Assembly (NCBI RefSeq): GCF_000496575.1
Contig: NZ_AYKT01000007.1
Coordinates: 210,076 to 274,075 of the forward strand
Length of the DNA: 64,000 nt
Direction: 5' to 3'
DNA from: Geobacillus thermodenitrificans subsp. thermodenitrificans DSM 465
GTDB taxonomy: Bacteria; Bacillota; Bacilli; Bacillales; Anoxybacillaceae
The notes under the pieces are model-generated. The model saw only the letters and a program-made list of their open reading frames with translations, had not been told where the DNA came from and searched no databases. Each line of letters opens with the position of its first letter. Within the stretch, counting starts at the first letter, position 1. The position numbers were made by a program, and so were the translations under genes. This document shows, one piece after another, positions 15,112 to 24,731 of the stretch.

Positions 15112-17775
15112 GTGAAGAACAAACGCGTGCATGTCGTGCCCCATTCCCATTGGGATCGAGAGTGGTATTTTTCCATCGAGGATTCGAATATTTTGCTTGT
15201 TGAAAATATCGATCATCTTCTCAATGTGTTGGAACGGGATGAAACGTATTCTGCCTATGTGTTTGACGGACAGTCTTCCATCGTGGAAGAGTATTTGAAC
15301 ATTCGCCCAGAGAACCGGGAGCGGATGAAAAAACTGATTGAGCAGCGGAGGCTTTTTATCGGGCCTTGGTATACGCAGACGGATTCGCTTCTTGTCCACA
15401 AAGAGTCAATGATTCGAAACTTGCTTTACGGAACGAAAATAGCCCAAAGCATGGGTCATAGCATGGAAATCGGTTATTTACCAGATATCTTTGGACAAAA
15501 CGGCTATTTGCCTTCCATTTTTCGCGGCTTTGGGCTTGAATTTAGCATTTTGCAACGAGGAGTTTACACAGAGCAGTTAAATGGGGATGTCAATTTTATT
15601 TGGAAATCTCCTGATGGGCAGTCGGTGAAGGCTAATCACCTTTATTTCGGCTACGGCCCGGGAAAATTTTTATCATCTGATCAGGAGTATGTAGAGAATC
15701 GACTGATTCCGATCATTGAAAAGTTAGAGGAAGTGAACGAGCACTGTGATCATTTGTTATTGCCTGCCGGTGGGGATCAGGTACTTGTGCGCGAGCATTT
15801 TCCCGAGACCGTCGCTCAGTTAAATCGTATCGATCCAAAGCGGGAATACGTGTTATCCGATTACGAGACGTTTATGAAGGAGGCTTGGGCGGGCGAGCCG
15901 TTTCCAAATATGATTGAAGGAGAATTGCTGGCGTCGCAACGGTCACGCATCCACCATACGATTCGTTCGCAACGGTACGATATTAAGCAGAAAAATGCCA
16001 TCATTGAACATAAGCTTTTACATGTGCTTGAACCACTTGCGGTGATTGGGCAAGCGTTAGGGTTGCCGTATCCGAAAAGATGGCTCGATCAAATGTGGAA
16101 GCAGTTGTTTGACGTTCACGCCCATGACAGCATTGGCGGCTGCAACTCGGACGAAACGAATCGAGATATTGTTCACCGCCTTGAGAAATTAGAACGAATG
16201 GCAGACGGTCTTGTGAATCTATTGAAAAAACGAATCACTTATGCGATTAGCCGCCAGACGGGGAACGAAAATATTTACGTTACTTTTAACCTGTTGCCAC
16301 GTCCGTTTTCCGGACTGATTGATGGCGTGATATTTACAAAAGACCCACACTTCCAACTGGTGACCAACGATGGGAAAGGCGTTCCGGCGGAAATCGTTGA
16401 GCAACACTATTTGCCGGGCGGAAAACAAATTGTGGTGACCGCAGAGGGAGAAAAAGAGATCGACGTACAAGGATACTATCGAACAGTTGTGCGTCTGCAA
16501 GTTGACCATGTGCCAGCGCTGGGCTATTGCACATACCAGGTGATTGAGGGAACGGAAGGCTGTGAAAAGCGAATCCTCGATCAAGAGACTCGGATTGAAA
16601 ACGAATATTTGGCACTGTCCTATGAACAAGGGACATTGCGGTTGCACCATCAACCATCCGGTGAGACGGTGACGAATTTTATCCGTTTTGAAAATACAGG
16701 GGATGCGGGTGATTCATACGACTACTCTCCGCTTGAAGGAGATAAACCGATTTATCTGGAAAAAGCGGAGCTTCTCTCTGTCGAAAAAGGGCCTTTGACA
16801 GAAAAGATGGTTGTTCGGCACATTGGAGTGCTCCCTTCTTGTTTATCGGAGCGGGAGAAAGGGGAGTGTTCAAGTAAACTGGAAATCATCACCTCTTTTG
16901 AATTGAGAAAAGGGGAAGAAATCATCCGTGTTTGTCACCAGCTAGAGAATCAAGCGGAAGATCATCGGCTTCGCGTGTTGTTAACCGCTCCGGTGGCCGG
17001 TGCTAAGACATCATTTGCGGATCAAGCTTTCAGTTTAGTAGAGCGTCCTGTGGAGAGTAAGTATTTAACTAATTGGCGTGAGAAACGATTTGCTGAAGCC
17101 CCTGTGCCGATTTATCCACTTGAGAATGCGGCTGGGCTTTATGATGACCGCTTCGTGTTTGCGGCGTTGACCAAAGGCATGAAAGAGTATGAAGTACTGA
17201 CGGAAACAAACGAGCTAGCGTTCACATTATTCCGCAGTGTCGGTGTGCTTGGCAAAGATGATTTGCTTTGGCGTCCGGGCCGTGCCTCAGGCATTAATAA
17301 CAAAGTTGTGTATACGCCTGATGCGCAAATGAAAAAGAAGATGGATTTTGAATATGCGATATACATGGCCAACGAGACGCTGAACCCAGCGAAAATTTTT
17401 GCGCATATTGACCTATATCGTGGCCATTTTGCTTCTTATCAAAGACAGCAGCTCAATACATTTGAAGAGCGGTTGGAACGGTTCGAGATCCCGTACCCGA
17501 TCGAGCAAGCACCGGAATCGTTTTCTTTGCTAGAAGTGGATCGGGAAGATGTGTTTATGAGTGTGTGCAAACAGGCATACGATGATTCGTCCATTATCGT
17601 TCGTTTCTTTAACCCGACATCCGAAAGAAAGACGGTGATGGTAAAAAGCAACCACATAAAAGAAATCGAAGAAACTAATTTAGCTGAAGAAACCATTCGG
17701 ACGATCGAAGGGCCGTTTGTTGTCGATGGAAAAGGGTATATGACATTGAAATTGAAGGGGACGAACATGTCATGA
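15112..17775 (+). CDS. mngB: GH38 alpha-mannosidase, mannosylglycerate hydrolase type
   Basis: An 887-residue cytosolic glycoside hydrolase family 38 enzyme. The N-terminal VPHSHWDREW supplies zinc ligands His13 and Asp15, and GYLPDIFGQNG contains the nucleophile Asp125. HAHDSIGGC near residues 336-344 supplies the third zinc region. Beta-rich mannosidase domains fill residues 400-887. E. coli MngB hydrolyses 2-O-(6-phosphomannosyl)-glycerate made by the PTS, and the same role is inferred here. The GTG start has AAGGAGG about ten bases upstream. Its final ATGA overlaps the next gene's start, so both are translationally coupled. Length fits the family. Confidence 0.88.
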   Translation: MKNKRVHVVPHSHWDREWYFSIEDSNILLVENIDHLLNVLERDETYSAYVFDGQSSIVEEYLNIRPENRERMKKLIEQRRLFIGPWYTQTDSLLVHKESMIRNLLYGTKIAQSMGHSMEIGYLPDIFGQNGYLPSIFRGFGLEFSILQRGVYTEQLNGDVNFIWKSPDGQSVKANHLYFGYGPGKFLSSDQEYVENRLIPIIEKLEEVNEHCDHLLLPAGGDQVLVREHFPETVAQLNRIDPKREYVLSDYETFMKEAWAGEPFPNMIEGELLASQRSRIHHTIRSQRYDIKQKNAIIEHKLLHVLEPLAVIGQALGLPYPKRWLDQMWKQLFDVHAHDSIGGCNSDETNRDIVHRLEKLERMADGLVNLLKKRITYAISRQTGNENIYVTFNLLPRPFSGLIDGVIFTKDPHFQLVTNDGKGVPAEIVEQHYLPGGKQIVVTAEGEKEIDVQGYYRTVVRLQVDHVPALGYCTYQVIEGTEGCEKRILDQETRIENEYLALSYEQGTLRLHHQPSGETVTNFIRFENTGDAGDSYDYSPLEGDKPIYLEKAELLSVEKGPLTEKMVVRHIGVLPSCLSEREKGECSSKLEIITSFELRKGEEIIRVCHQLENQAEDHRLRVLLTAPVAGAKTSFADQAFSLVERPVESKYLTNWREKRFAEAPVPIYPLENAAGLYDDRFVFAALTKGMKEYEVLTETNELAFTLFRSVGVLGKDDLLWRPGRASGINNKVVYTPDAQMKKKMDFEYAIYMANETLNPAKIFAHIDLYRGHFASYQRQQLNTFEERLERFEIPYPIEQAPESFSLLEVDREDVFMSVCKQAYDDSSIIVRFFNPTSERKTVMVKSNHIKEIEETNLAEETIRTIEGPFVVDGKGYMTLKLKGTNMS

Positions 17776-19469
17776 GGAAACAAACTATATTGCCGCAGCT
17801 AGAGGAAAAGCTGAAAACCATATATGGCGAGCAATACAATGACGAGTATTTGATGGCTTTTCAAGCGCTCATTGAGCGATGGGAGAACAAACAATGGCCA
17901 ACCAGTGCCTCGCTCTCCGAAGAAAATGTATATTTGATCACGTACGGAGACAGTATTTTCGAAGACGGAACGCCAACGCTAGAAACATTGCATACATTTT
18001 TAAAGACACAAGTCGGGAACTGGATTACAGATGTCCATTTACTCCCCATGTTTCCGTATACGTCAGATGATGGTTTTTCTGTGGTCGATTACCGCCGCAT
18101 TCATCCGCGGCTTGGCGACTGGGAGCACATTGAACAATTGGCGGAAGACTATAGATTGATGTTTGACTTTGTAGCCAACCACATTTCGAAGTCAAGCGAT
18201 TGGTTTCAAAAGTATTTGCAAGGCGATCCAACTTATGAACGGTATTTTATTCAGAGGGATCCATCATTTGATACAAGTCAGGTCATCCGCCCGCGTACTA
18301 CACCGCTGTTTCACGACTATCCAGGAACGAACAATACAAAGACGGTGTGGACAACGTTTAGCGAAGACCAAATTGATCTCAATTATCGCCATTTTCCTGT
18401 TTTGCTTGAGATGACTGATATTTTGCTAGAGTATGCATATAAACACGGGACAAGCATTCGCTTAGACGCGATCGGTTTTATATGGAAGGAATCAGGGACG
18501 ACTTGCATGCATTTACCGCAGGCTCATGCCATCATTCAGTTGTGGCGTCTGCTTCTCGATTATTTCAAACCAAATACGCAAATCATTACCGAAACAAACG
18601 TGCCGCATCATGAAAACATTAGCTATTTTGGAGATGGGACAAACGAGGCCCATATGGTGTATCAGTTCGCCCTTCCACCGCTTGTGTTATACACGTTTAC
18701 CGTTCATTGTGCGACAAAATTAACGGAGTGGGCGAAGACGATTGAAAAAATATCTGATCAAGCGACGTACTTTAATTTCTTGGCAAGCCATGATGGCATT
18801 GGAATGCGTCCCGTTGAGGGGATTTTAAGTGAACAAGAGAAGGAGATGCTTGTCCAAAAAGTGTTGCAAAACGGGGGAAGGGTCTCCTATAAAGCAAACA
18901 CGGACGGAAGTCAGTCGGTGTACGAGTTAAATATTACGTACTTTGATGCATTAATCAATAAGGACGTGGATGTGACCGAACAGCAGCAAGTTCAAAAAAT
19001 GTTAGCTGCGCATTCCATTTTATTCTCGATGATGGGGGTTCCGGCTCTGTATTATCACTCGTTGCTTGGTTCTCGCAACGATTACCACGGCCTTGCCGAG
19101 TCAGGCATTCACCGTCGGATCAACCGCGAAAAACTTCCGTATGCCCGAATTATCGACGAATTGGCCAACAATGAGCGGCGAAACGCCATCTTTAACGGGC
19201 TGAAACAAATGGTCGAGATTCGCCGCCAACAATCAGCGTTTTCTCCATATGCCCCGCAAACCGTTCTTGAATTGGATGATCGTGTATTTGGGCTAAAACG
19301 GGAGAATGAGAAGACGAAGGAAGTTGTGTATTGTGTCGTCAATGTGACCCCCGACGATGTCACCATCGAGACAGATATCAGCGGGGAGGATTTGTTCACA
19401 GGGAAAAAAGTGTACAAGTCTCTCGCTTTGTCGCCATACCAATACGTATGGGTCAAGGTGGATCGATGA
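17772..19469 (+). CDS. GH13_18 glucoside phosphorylase, probably glucosylglycerate phosphorylase
   Basis: A 565-residue sucrose-phosphorylase-like enzyme. Catalytic residues appear as Asp232 (IRLDAIGF, nucleophile), Glu274 (IITETNVPH, acid/base) and Asp341 (LASHDGIG, transition-state residue). The family GH13 subfamily 18 includes sucrose, glucosylglycerol and glucosylglycerate phosphorylases. Coupling by ATGA overlap to a mannosylglycerate hydrolase favours 2-O-alpha-glucosylglycerate as substrate, split by phosphate to glucose 1-phosphate and glycerate. An operon with both enzymes would handle two related compatible solutes. Sucrose phosphorylase remains an alternative on sequence alone. 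Confidence 0.8.
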   Translation: MRKQTILPQLEEKLKTIYGEQYNDEYLMAFQALIERWENKQWPTSASLSEENVYLITYGDSIFEDGTPTLETLHTFLKTQVGNWITDVHLLPMFPYTSDDGFSVVDYRRIHPRLGDWEHIEQLAEDYRLMFDFVANHISKSSDWFQKYLQGDPTYERYFIQRDPSFDTSQVIRPRTTPLFHDYPGTNNTKTVWTTFSEDQIDLNYRHFPVLLEMTDILLEYAYKHGTSIRLDAIGFIWKESGTTCMHLPQAHAIIQLWRLLLDYFKPNTQIITETNVPHHENISYFGDGTNEAHMVYQFALPPLVLYTFTVHCATKLTEWAKTIEKISDQATYFNFLASHDGIGMRPVEGILSEQEKEMLVQKVLQNGGRVSYKANTDGSQSVYELNITYFDALINKDVDVTEQQQVQKMLAAHSILFSMMGVPALYYHSLLGSRNDYHGLAESGIHRRINREKLPYARIIDELANNERRNAIFNGLKQMVEIRRQQSAFSPYAPQTVLELDDRVFGLKRENEKTKEVVYCVVNVTPDDVTIETDISGEDLFTGKKVYKSLALSPYQYVWVKVDR

Positions 19470-19593
19470 TTACTCGCAGTCGGTTGGAAAGAGCGGGGAA
19501 CTGGATTCCTTATAGAAAAAGTGACCCGTTACGGAGTTTGACCAATCGTTTCAAGGAAGCTTTATCATCAGCTTCCCATGATCCAAATCGGTC

Positions 19594-19655
19594 GGGTGTG
19601 TATATGGTATGTAGTGTAAAAAGGGTGTCTCGCTGTTTTTGAGACACCCTCTAAG
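19594..19655. terminator. Bidirectional terminator with a repeated flank
   Basis: AGGGTGTCTC (19622-19631) and GAGACACCCT (19641-19650) form a perfect stem whose loop contains a T run. It lies between the convergent phosphorylase and immunity-like genes and could serve both. The sequence just upstream, starting GGGTGTGTATATGGTAT, recurs in front of a similar hairpin at 53562-53621. Confidence 0.7.
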
Positions 19656-20152
19656 CATTGAATAGAGCATCGAGGACCTCTTCCAAATGAGGGGGATCAT
19701 CATCCCATTCGATTAACATGGTATCTTCATCGTAAGCAGGTTCATAACCTATGATGACTTTAGAAATATCGTATTTCATCTTCAAATTCATTAAATAATC
19801 CACTAACTTTGCAAATCTTAATTTCACCTCATTTTTGTCAGCAACGAATAGTTCACTTTCAGGAAAGTTAAAGACAATATCGCCATATTCCTCGTCAAAA
19901 GAAAAAACAATGACTACATTTTTTAGCGAAATTCCTAACGGCAGTTGTTCCAGAACAACATGACCGGTTCCTTTCGGTGATAGTAACTCTTTTATGTTTT
20001 TTACTTCAGAAAATTCGATGTCGCGTTGTAAGTTTGGATCATAAAAATGTGATGATTGAATGTGTAGTTTTGTCAACTGGAGTTCTTCATAGATGAGAGC
20101 TTCAAGTTTTTCTTTCTTAAAAATCGGATAATATAATTTCTACATTCTCCAT
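19651..20152 (-). pseudogene. Probable toxin-immunity protein, frameshifted near its start
   Basis: Most of the frame (19651-20076) encodes an acidic protein of 141 residues ending WDDDPPHLEEVLDALFNA. The true start is probably the ATG at 20152, with AAGGGG upstream. From there MENVEIILSDF would run into KKEKLEALIYEELQLTKLHI if one T of a five-T run were removed. The gene follows the toxin remnant on the same strand, the usual place for an immunity gene. I do not recognise the immunity family. The frameshift may be real decay or a homopolymer sequencing error. Confidence 0.5.
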
Positions 20153-20161
20153 TACCATTTC

Positions 20162-21175
20162 CCCTTTATTGGTCAATAAACCCTTTAAATGTTCCGCCAA
20201 GATTTGAACGCACTCCCCGTCCATCAGCAAGCTTTTTCTCTAGGAATTCGTTTACCCTATGAAATTCTCCTGGGGCATCTAGTATTTCCTAAAGATGTTT
20301 GATTGCCATTTGATTCATCTGTTCAGGTCCCTCTTTTACTTTTCCTAAAATCTTCTTGCATGTTTCTGCAAAGCATGGGCTACTATCGTTTCCCCACCTT
20401 TTCTATCCACGGTAGTTGTCTCTATGATTTTAGTCTTATCAACTTTAACAAAATGACTAGAACCCTTTTCTATGATCTCCTCCCCAACCTTCTTAATCTT
20501 AGGGAGAGATGTATTTTTCCCTTCATTGATCCCTATCTTGGATGTCCGGCTAACTCCCGCATACGCTGGTTGCCATGCGACGGATGCGACACTTTCCACG
20601 AACTCATTCCATTGTTTCCTGAACAGGCGGATGGTTTCCGTCAACGGTGCTTTGATGACTTGATGGTAAATCGTTTGGAAGATTTACCATCGCGCATGAC
20701 ATGTTTCACTTTCGACAGGGGAGAAGTGGTGTGGAGCACCTTCGCTCCCTTGGTCGCTGCTTTTCCTGCCATGCCGACTCCTTTTGCGGGAGGAGCAATC
20801 GACGCAATCAATATTCCTCCTGCCAACAGCCGATCACCAAACGATAGGCGCTCTCCAATGACTGGGTCGTACTCCCCGAATATGTGTTGCAAGTCGTACC
20901 AACCAATCAGGTCTAAGTGGAATTCCTTCATGTTATCGGACGACGTTTGGTCTGCTTGACGCATCGCTGCGGCGGTGCGATACAATAGCTCTTTCTTCAT
21001 AACGCTGCAGCCAATAAACGAGTTCGTCCCGCAGCGCTTTGATGGCAGGAGTGCTGACGCCAGGAAGGTTCATGGCGAGAGAAGAAAGTTCCCACGACAG
21101 CGTCGTCCGCGTGCGTCTTCCGCATCAGGAATATGCTTCGCCACCGTTTCTAATTCATTTGGCTTCAACTGAATC
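20162..21175 (-). pseudogene. Polymorphic toxin with pre-toxin TG domain and C-terminal nuclease-like domain, broken by frameshifts
   Basis: Collecting frames on the minus strand gives one protein. It begins MIQLKPNELETVAKHIPDAE (ATG near 21175) and continues as TTLSWELSSLAMNLPGVSTP with helical WXG/LXG-like character. After a frameshift at about 20990 it gives WYDLQHIFGEYDPVIGERLS and PPAKGVGMAGKA, the pre-toxin TG linker. It then continues to KGGETIVAHALQKHARR and, after another frameshift and a stop, PGEFHRVNEFLEKKL, DGRGVRSNLGGTFKGFIDQ. That last block resembles the C-terminal ribonuclease-type toxin domain of LXG toxins. At least three frame breaks and one internal stop make it non-functional. 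Confidence 0.6.
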
Positions 21176-21177
21176 AT

Positions 21178-21300
21178 TGCTTGCACTGCTCCTTCATGGT
21201 CGCGGTCTCACCGTTCATCCGCCGAATGCCTTCCTTCGCCAGCTCCTTTGCCCTCCATTTCTTTGGATCCGCTCAGCATGTTGTCTCATCTCTCTACTCA
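21178..21300 (-). pseudogene. Remnant of a small helical partner gene upstream of the toxin
   Basis: Two frames (MRQHAERIQRNGG, and after a shift KELAKEGIRRMNGETATMKE then QCKQ and a stop) end a few bases before the toxin start. The position and helical character fit the small WXG-like or DUF-type partner proteins that precede LXG toxins. The gene is broken and short, so the assignment rests mainly on context. Confidence 0.35.
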
Positions 21301-22217
21301 TGATTACCATAAATAGTATCAAAGTCCAAAATCATACAGATTGTTATTTTGATAACATTTATTGGCTAGTTCCCTGGTTATATTTCCTGCTGTTTTCACA
21401 AAGCCCTTGGTTAGAATCAATGTGCCAACAAACCATTCACCTAGTCGGGGCATTCGCTCGTTTGGCTCATAGCGGGCACCTTCACAAAAGCGTTTTTGTT
21501 TGCTTTCTGCTTGTAGAACAAGCAGGCGGAGAGCAGGACATTGTTTGAGGAAAAATGGTTGGTTTGTAAAATCAGAGAAAGGTAGAGTTGTGGTTTCGTT
21601 CATGGATAGAAAAAGTGGAGCGTGATGAGGATAGAGAACATCGCTCGTCATTGTTGATATTGAAGGGTGCAGTCCTCCGATCAATGGTGAGCGAGGAGTC
21701 GCGCTTTTGACGCGTTTTGCAGTGTTCAGGTGTTCACCGTGAAAATCGAACGACTGAGACTGGCTGTTGCCTGGCTTTCTCTTGTACAAGCTTCTATGGG
21801 AAGGGAATAGGCTCTTTGATGCTATTGGATGAGTGGTTGATCGTTGTCCATTTCTTTTACCAAGTCAGCGACGGGTATTTGAGGAGAAGAATCGAATGGT
21901 CTTTGAGAAGAAATACGACGGTGTCGATGCGTCGTTTGGAAGCAGTGGTTTTATCAGTGGAAGTCCGTAATGTATACATCGGGCTCTTGATTCTGTCACA
22001 ATGCGCTGAGCGATTTGAGCAAAATGTCTTTGGCATGGTACCAAGAATCCCGACCGCCATCGTCTCAATTTCTACCGCTTGCTGGATCGGTTGTCATCTG
22101 CTATCACGATTAGAAACACGGTGTCCGTTCGCTAGAGACGAATGGCGGCCTTATGAATATTGAAACTTCGTTAAAAGAAGACTTCTCGCGTAGGCGATTA
22201 GGTGCTTTCGGTTGTCC
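21301..22217. other. Long stretch without a convincing gene
   Basis: About 900 bases. Frames of 60-156 codons exist on both strands (for example 21319-21789 minus, 21717-22163 plus) but lack ribosome binding sites and known motifs. A plus-strand piece near 21710-21800 (DAFCSVQVFTVKIERLRLAV) has protein-like composition but is short. The region is probably decayed insertion-sequence or toxin-locus DNA. Confidence 0.4.
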
Positions 22218-22715
22218 TCACGGCCGGATGAACACTTCCGTTCCGTTTGGGACGATGGAAGCGAGTTCGAGCACGTCTTTGTTGTGCATGCGGATGCACC
22301 CTCTCGATACGTATTTACCGATGGAGGACGGGTCGTTCGTACCGTGAATGCCATAATGGATTTTAGATAAGCTGAGCCACATCGCGCCGAACGGACCGCC
22401 CGGGTTGGGTTGGCGGTTGACGATGACAAAATCACCGACAGGCGTGGCGGTAACCATTTTGCCGACACCAACGGGGTAGGTGCGGATTGTTCTTCCTCTA
22501 TCTTTCAATATGAGTTGTCGGCGGCTGATAGATATATGGATTGTGTACGGAATCGATCCTTTTGCCGGAAGGTGAGGGATGATGATCTCTTGTCCAGGGA
22601 AGATGATGGATGAGGCGGTGAGACCGTTGGCGCGAAGCAGCGCCTCCACTGATGTGCGGTAGTCTCTGGCGATGGAAGAGATCGTTTCCCCGCGTTTGAC
22701 AATATGTTTGTACAT
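22218..22715 (-). CDS. ykuD: LysM-L,D-transpeptidase (YkuD family)
   Basis: A 165-residue cell-wall enzyme. A LysM domain (about 2-47; [19 protein letters not shown]) binds peptidoglycan. The YkuD catalytic domain follows (about 55-163), with His124 in [11 protein letters not shown] and Cys140 in SRGCIRMHN. The family forms 3-3 cross-links or attaches proteins to peptidoglycan, and B. subtilis YkuD is found in spores. No N-terminal signal peptide is visible, as for B. subtilis YkuD. AAAGGAGTGA lies upstream of the ATG. Complete. Confidence 0.92.
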   Translation of the reverse strand: MYKHIVKRGETISSIARDYRTSVEALLRANGLTASSIIFPGQEIIIPHLPAKGSIPYTIHISISRRQLILKDRGRTIRTYPVGVGKMVTATPVGDFVIVNRQPNPGGPFGAMWLSLSKIHYGIHGTNDPSSIGKYVSRGCIRMHNKDVLELASIVPNGTEVFIRP

Positions 22716-23019
22716 GGGCTGTCACTCCTTTGTTCGCTCGACGGAGAAACCCGTTCGGGTGCATGATACATTAATGTATGAGAAAATCCTAGAAAGGTTG
22801 CCAAACGAATGAGGAAACCGTTCTCTTCGCTAGAGTAGTGGTGAAAATCCGTTTTTTTCCTTCCAACGATCGTTCTTGAACAAAAAGAAACATAGCGAAT
22901 GAATGAAGAGAGCGATAACGATCACCAGGCGGTGATGCGCTTCGCTCGTATATGTGGATGTTTTGAGTGGAAAAAAATGATGCTGGCTTCCCTTCAAGAC
23001 CGTATGGAGTAGTAAAAGC
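22716..23019. other. Gene-free gap
   Basis: About 300 bases between two minus-strand genes. I see no ribosome-binding-site-supported frame and no clear hairpin. It presumably holds the promoter of the L,D-transpeptidase gene on its left side. Confidence 0.4.
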
Positions 23020-23496
23020 TCATGACGAATCGTAAGGGAATAAGATGCTCCATTTCCCGTTCTCCTTGGCGACAAATACGTCTTGATGGAGTTCAAACAC
23101 GCCAAAAGTGCTATGGAATGTCTGGATGACACGGATACGGTAGACATCTTGTAACGGTTTGTGTTCACCTGACATCGACCACGAAGCCAAGTGTTCCGCC
23201 TCGTCAAGGCGGTACTCAAACGTCTCGACGTCGAAGTCTTGCATAAAGACATGGGCGCGGCGTTGAATGTAAACATCTTTTGGAAATTTCTTTTTCATTT
23301 GTGGATGAAACAGTTCCCACGAGCTGCCGAAGTCCCCCGCCTGTTCGTAGCGGTAAAATGCCTTAACGACTTGTTTGGCTTCATGGCGTTCGTTGGATAG
23401 AAACAATGACAGCACAACAGCGAGCAAGGCGACGGCGGTAAGGATGGTTACTCCCGTCTGTGCGGAGATCGTTTTTTGGCGGTAGCGTGGAACCAT
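23020..23496 (-). CDS. Membrane-anchored NTF2-like hypothetical protein, 158 aa
   Basis: The N-terminus MVPRYRQKTISAQTGV is followed by one hydrophobic helix (about 17-35). The remaining 120 residues (AKQVVKAFYRYEQAGDFGSSW, then WELFHPQMKKKF and a beta-rich C-terminus ending GKWSILFPYDSS) have the pattern of an NTF2/SnoaL-like cone fold outside the membrane. A GGAGAG-type site precedes the ATG. The function is unknown. Such proteins are common conserved hypotheticals in Bacillaceae. It has its own transcription unit, apart from the ykuD gene. Confidence 0.65.
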   Translation of the reverse strand: MVPRYRQKTISAQTGVTILTAVALLAVVLSLFLSNERHEAKQVVKAFYRYEQAGDFGSSWELFHPQMKKKFPKDVYIQRRAHVFMQDFDVETFEYRLDEAEHLASWSMSGEHKPLQDVYRIRVIQTFHSTFGVFELHQDVFVAKENGKWSILFPYDSS

Positions 23497-23789
23497 CGGT
23501 TTTCTCTCCTCTCTACTATTACCATATGCCGAGTCGGCGGCGGATATGGGTTGTTTGGCTGTTTTTGGAGAAGCGGGGAACAGTTTGGTTAGTTGCGGCT
23601 GTATTTTTAGTCAAAAAATCGATTCGGATGTAGTAAAATAAATGGAAGAAGTAATGGTGGAACAAAAAGCGTCCGAACCCTTATGACGAGGGGGCGTTCG
23701 CAAGCATGAGGGTGGATAGACGGAGCGTAAATCGGCTCCGTTTTTCCTTTGGCATTCCACCGAGAACACAGCTCTAGGAGAGGTCGAGG
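23497..23789 (+). promoter_or_regulatory. Leader region of the EamA gene with attenuator-like hairpin
   Basis: A terminator-like hairpin, CGGAGC (23721-23726) and GCTCCG (23735-23740) followed by TTTTT, lies about 45 bases before the EamA start. Partly complementary stretches at 23668-23700 precede it. This could be an attenuator or riboswitch-like leader that controls the exporter. It does not match the guanidine-I consensus as I know it. It could equally be a terminator for read-through from upstream. Confidence 0.4.
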
Positions 23790-24731
23790 GTGATGCGGAA
23801 ATCATACATTTATGCGCTGCTGGTTGGGATCATGGTCGCTTGGGGATTGAACGTGACGGCGTTGAAAATTCTTGTTGAGCACTTTTCCCCGGTGACCTTG
23901 ACGGCGCTAAGGATTTTCACGGCTGGTGTAGTCGTGCTTTTGTTTTTATGGGGGATTGGACGGCTCGGAAAAGTCGGCTGGAAAGAAGCGAAACAGATCG
24001 GCTTGGCCGCTATGTTTAGTGTCGTTGCTCACCACTTTTTCCTTGCAGTGGGGCTGACGAGAACGACGGCGGTCAATGCGGGTCTAGTTTTAGGGATGGT
24101 GCCGCTTGTCACGGCGCTGTTGGCGATGGTGTTTTTAGGCCAGCGCCCGACGATGTTTCGGCTCCTTGGCATCACGCTCGGGTTTTTTGGCGTTATGTTT
24201 GTCGTTGCGAACGGCAACGGTGGCCTTGGTCATTTGTCGGTCGGCGATGTATACGTGTTTTTGGCCGTCTTGGCGCAAGGGATTAGCTTTATTATGATCA
24301 AAAAGGCGACGGTCGACGCGCGCGTCATGACGGGGTGGATGCTTATCTTTGGGTCGCTTTGGCTGTTTGTCCTAGGTTTGGTGCTTGAGCCCCGTGGTTT
24401 GTCCAGTTTGAAGGAGGGCACACCGTTGCTTTGGACGATTTTCCTCGCTTCGGCCGTCGTGGCGACAGCGCTGGGCCATATGTTTTACAACCAAGCCGTT
24501 CAACATCTCGGTCCGGCTGAGTCGGCGGTGTTTATCAACCTCAATCCGTTCTTTTCGCTGCTTGGGGCGCATTGGTTGCTCGACGAGCCCGTTTCGTGGG
24601 CGCAAGGGCTAGGCTTTGTGCTGATCGTGGCAGGTGTCGTTCTCGGCAGCGGAGGAATGGATGACGTAAGCGCCCGCTTTCGCCGTACGAATGTCGCGAC
24701 AAGAGGCGGGAGAAAGGCGGGGATGTGGTAA
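23790..24731 (+). CDS. EamA/DMT-superfamily transporter
   Basis: A 313-residue inner-membrane transporter with ten hydrophobic segments arranged as two EamA repeats (residues about 8-140 and 150-285). Conserved features include the start ALLVGIMVAWGLNVTALK, LTALRIFTAG in helix 2, and NLNPFFSLLGAHWLLDEPVS in the second repeat. The family exports small metabolites or takes them up; substrate cannot be told. GTG at 23790 and ATG at 23793 are both possible starts after TAGGAG. A terminator follows at 24811. Confidence 0.88.
   Translation: MMRKSYIYALLVGIMVAWGLNVTALKILVEHFSPVTLTALRIFTAGVVVLLFLWGIGRLGKVGWKEAKQIGLAAMFSVVAHHFFLAVGLTRTTAVNAGLVLGMVPLVTALLAMVFLGQRPTMFRLLGITLGFFGVMFVVANGNGGLGHLSVGDVYVFLAVLAQGISFIMIKKATVDARVMTGWMLIFGSLWLFVLGLVLEPRGLSSLKEGTPLLWTIFLASAVVATALGHMFYNQAVQHLGPAESAVFINLNPFFSLLGAHWLLDEPVSWAQGLGFVLIVAGVVLGSGGMDDVSARFRRTNVATRGGRKAGMW

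Noticed and set aside
21039..21548. 169-codon plus-strand frame across the toxin remnant
   Set aside because: It is antisense to recognisable toxin sequence and shows no motif.
22218..22764. Alternative minus-strand frames over the LysM-YkuD gene
   Set aside because: They lack the LysM and HxnSRGC motifs that identify the real frame.
23497..23789. Guanidine riboswitch before the EamA gene
   Set aside because: The leader has a terminator hairpin but not the conserved ykkC core as I know it.
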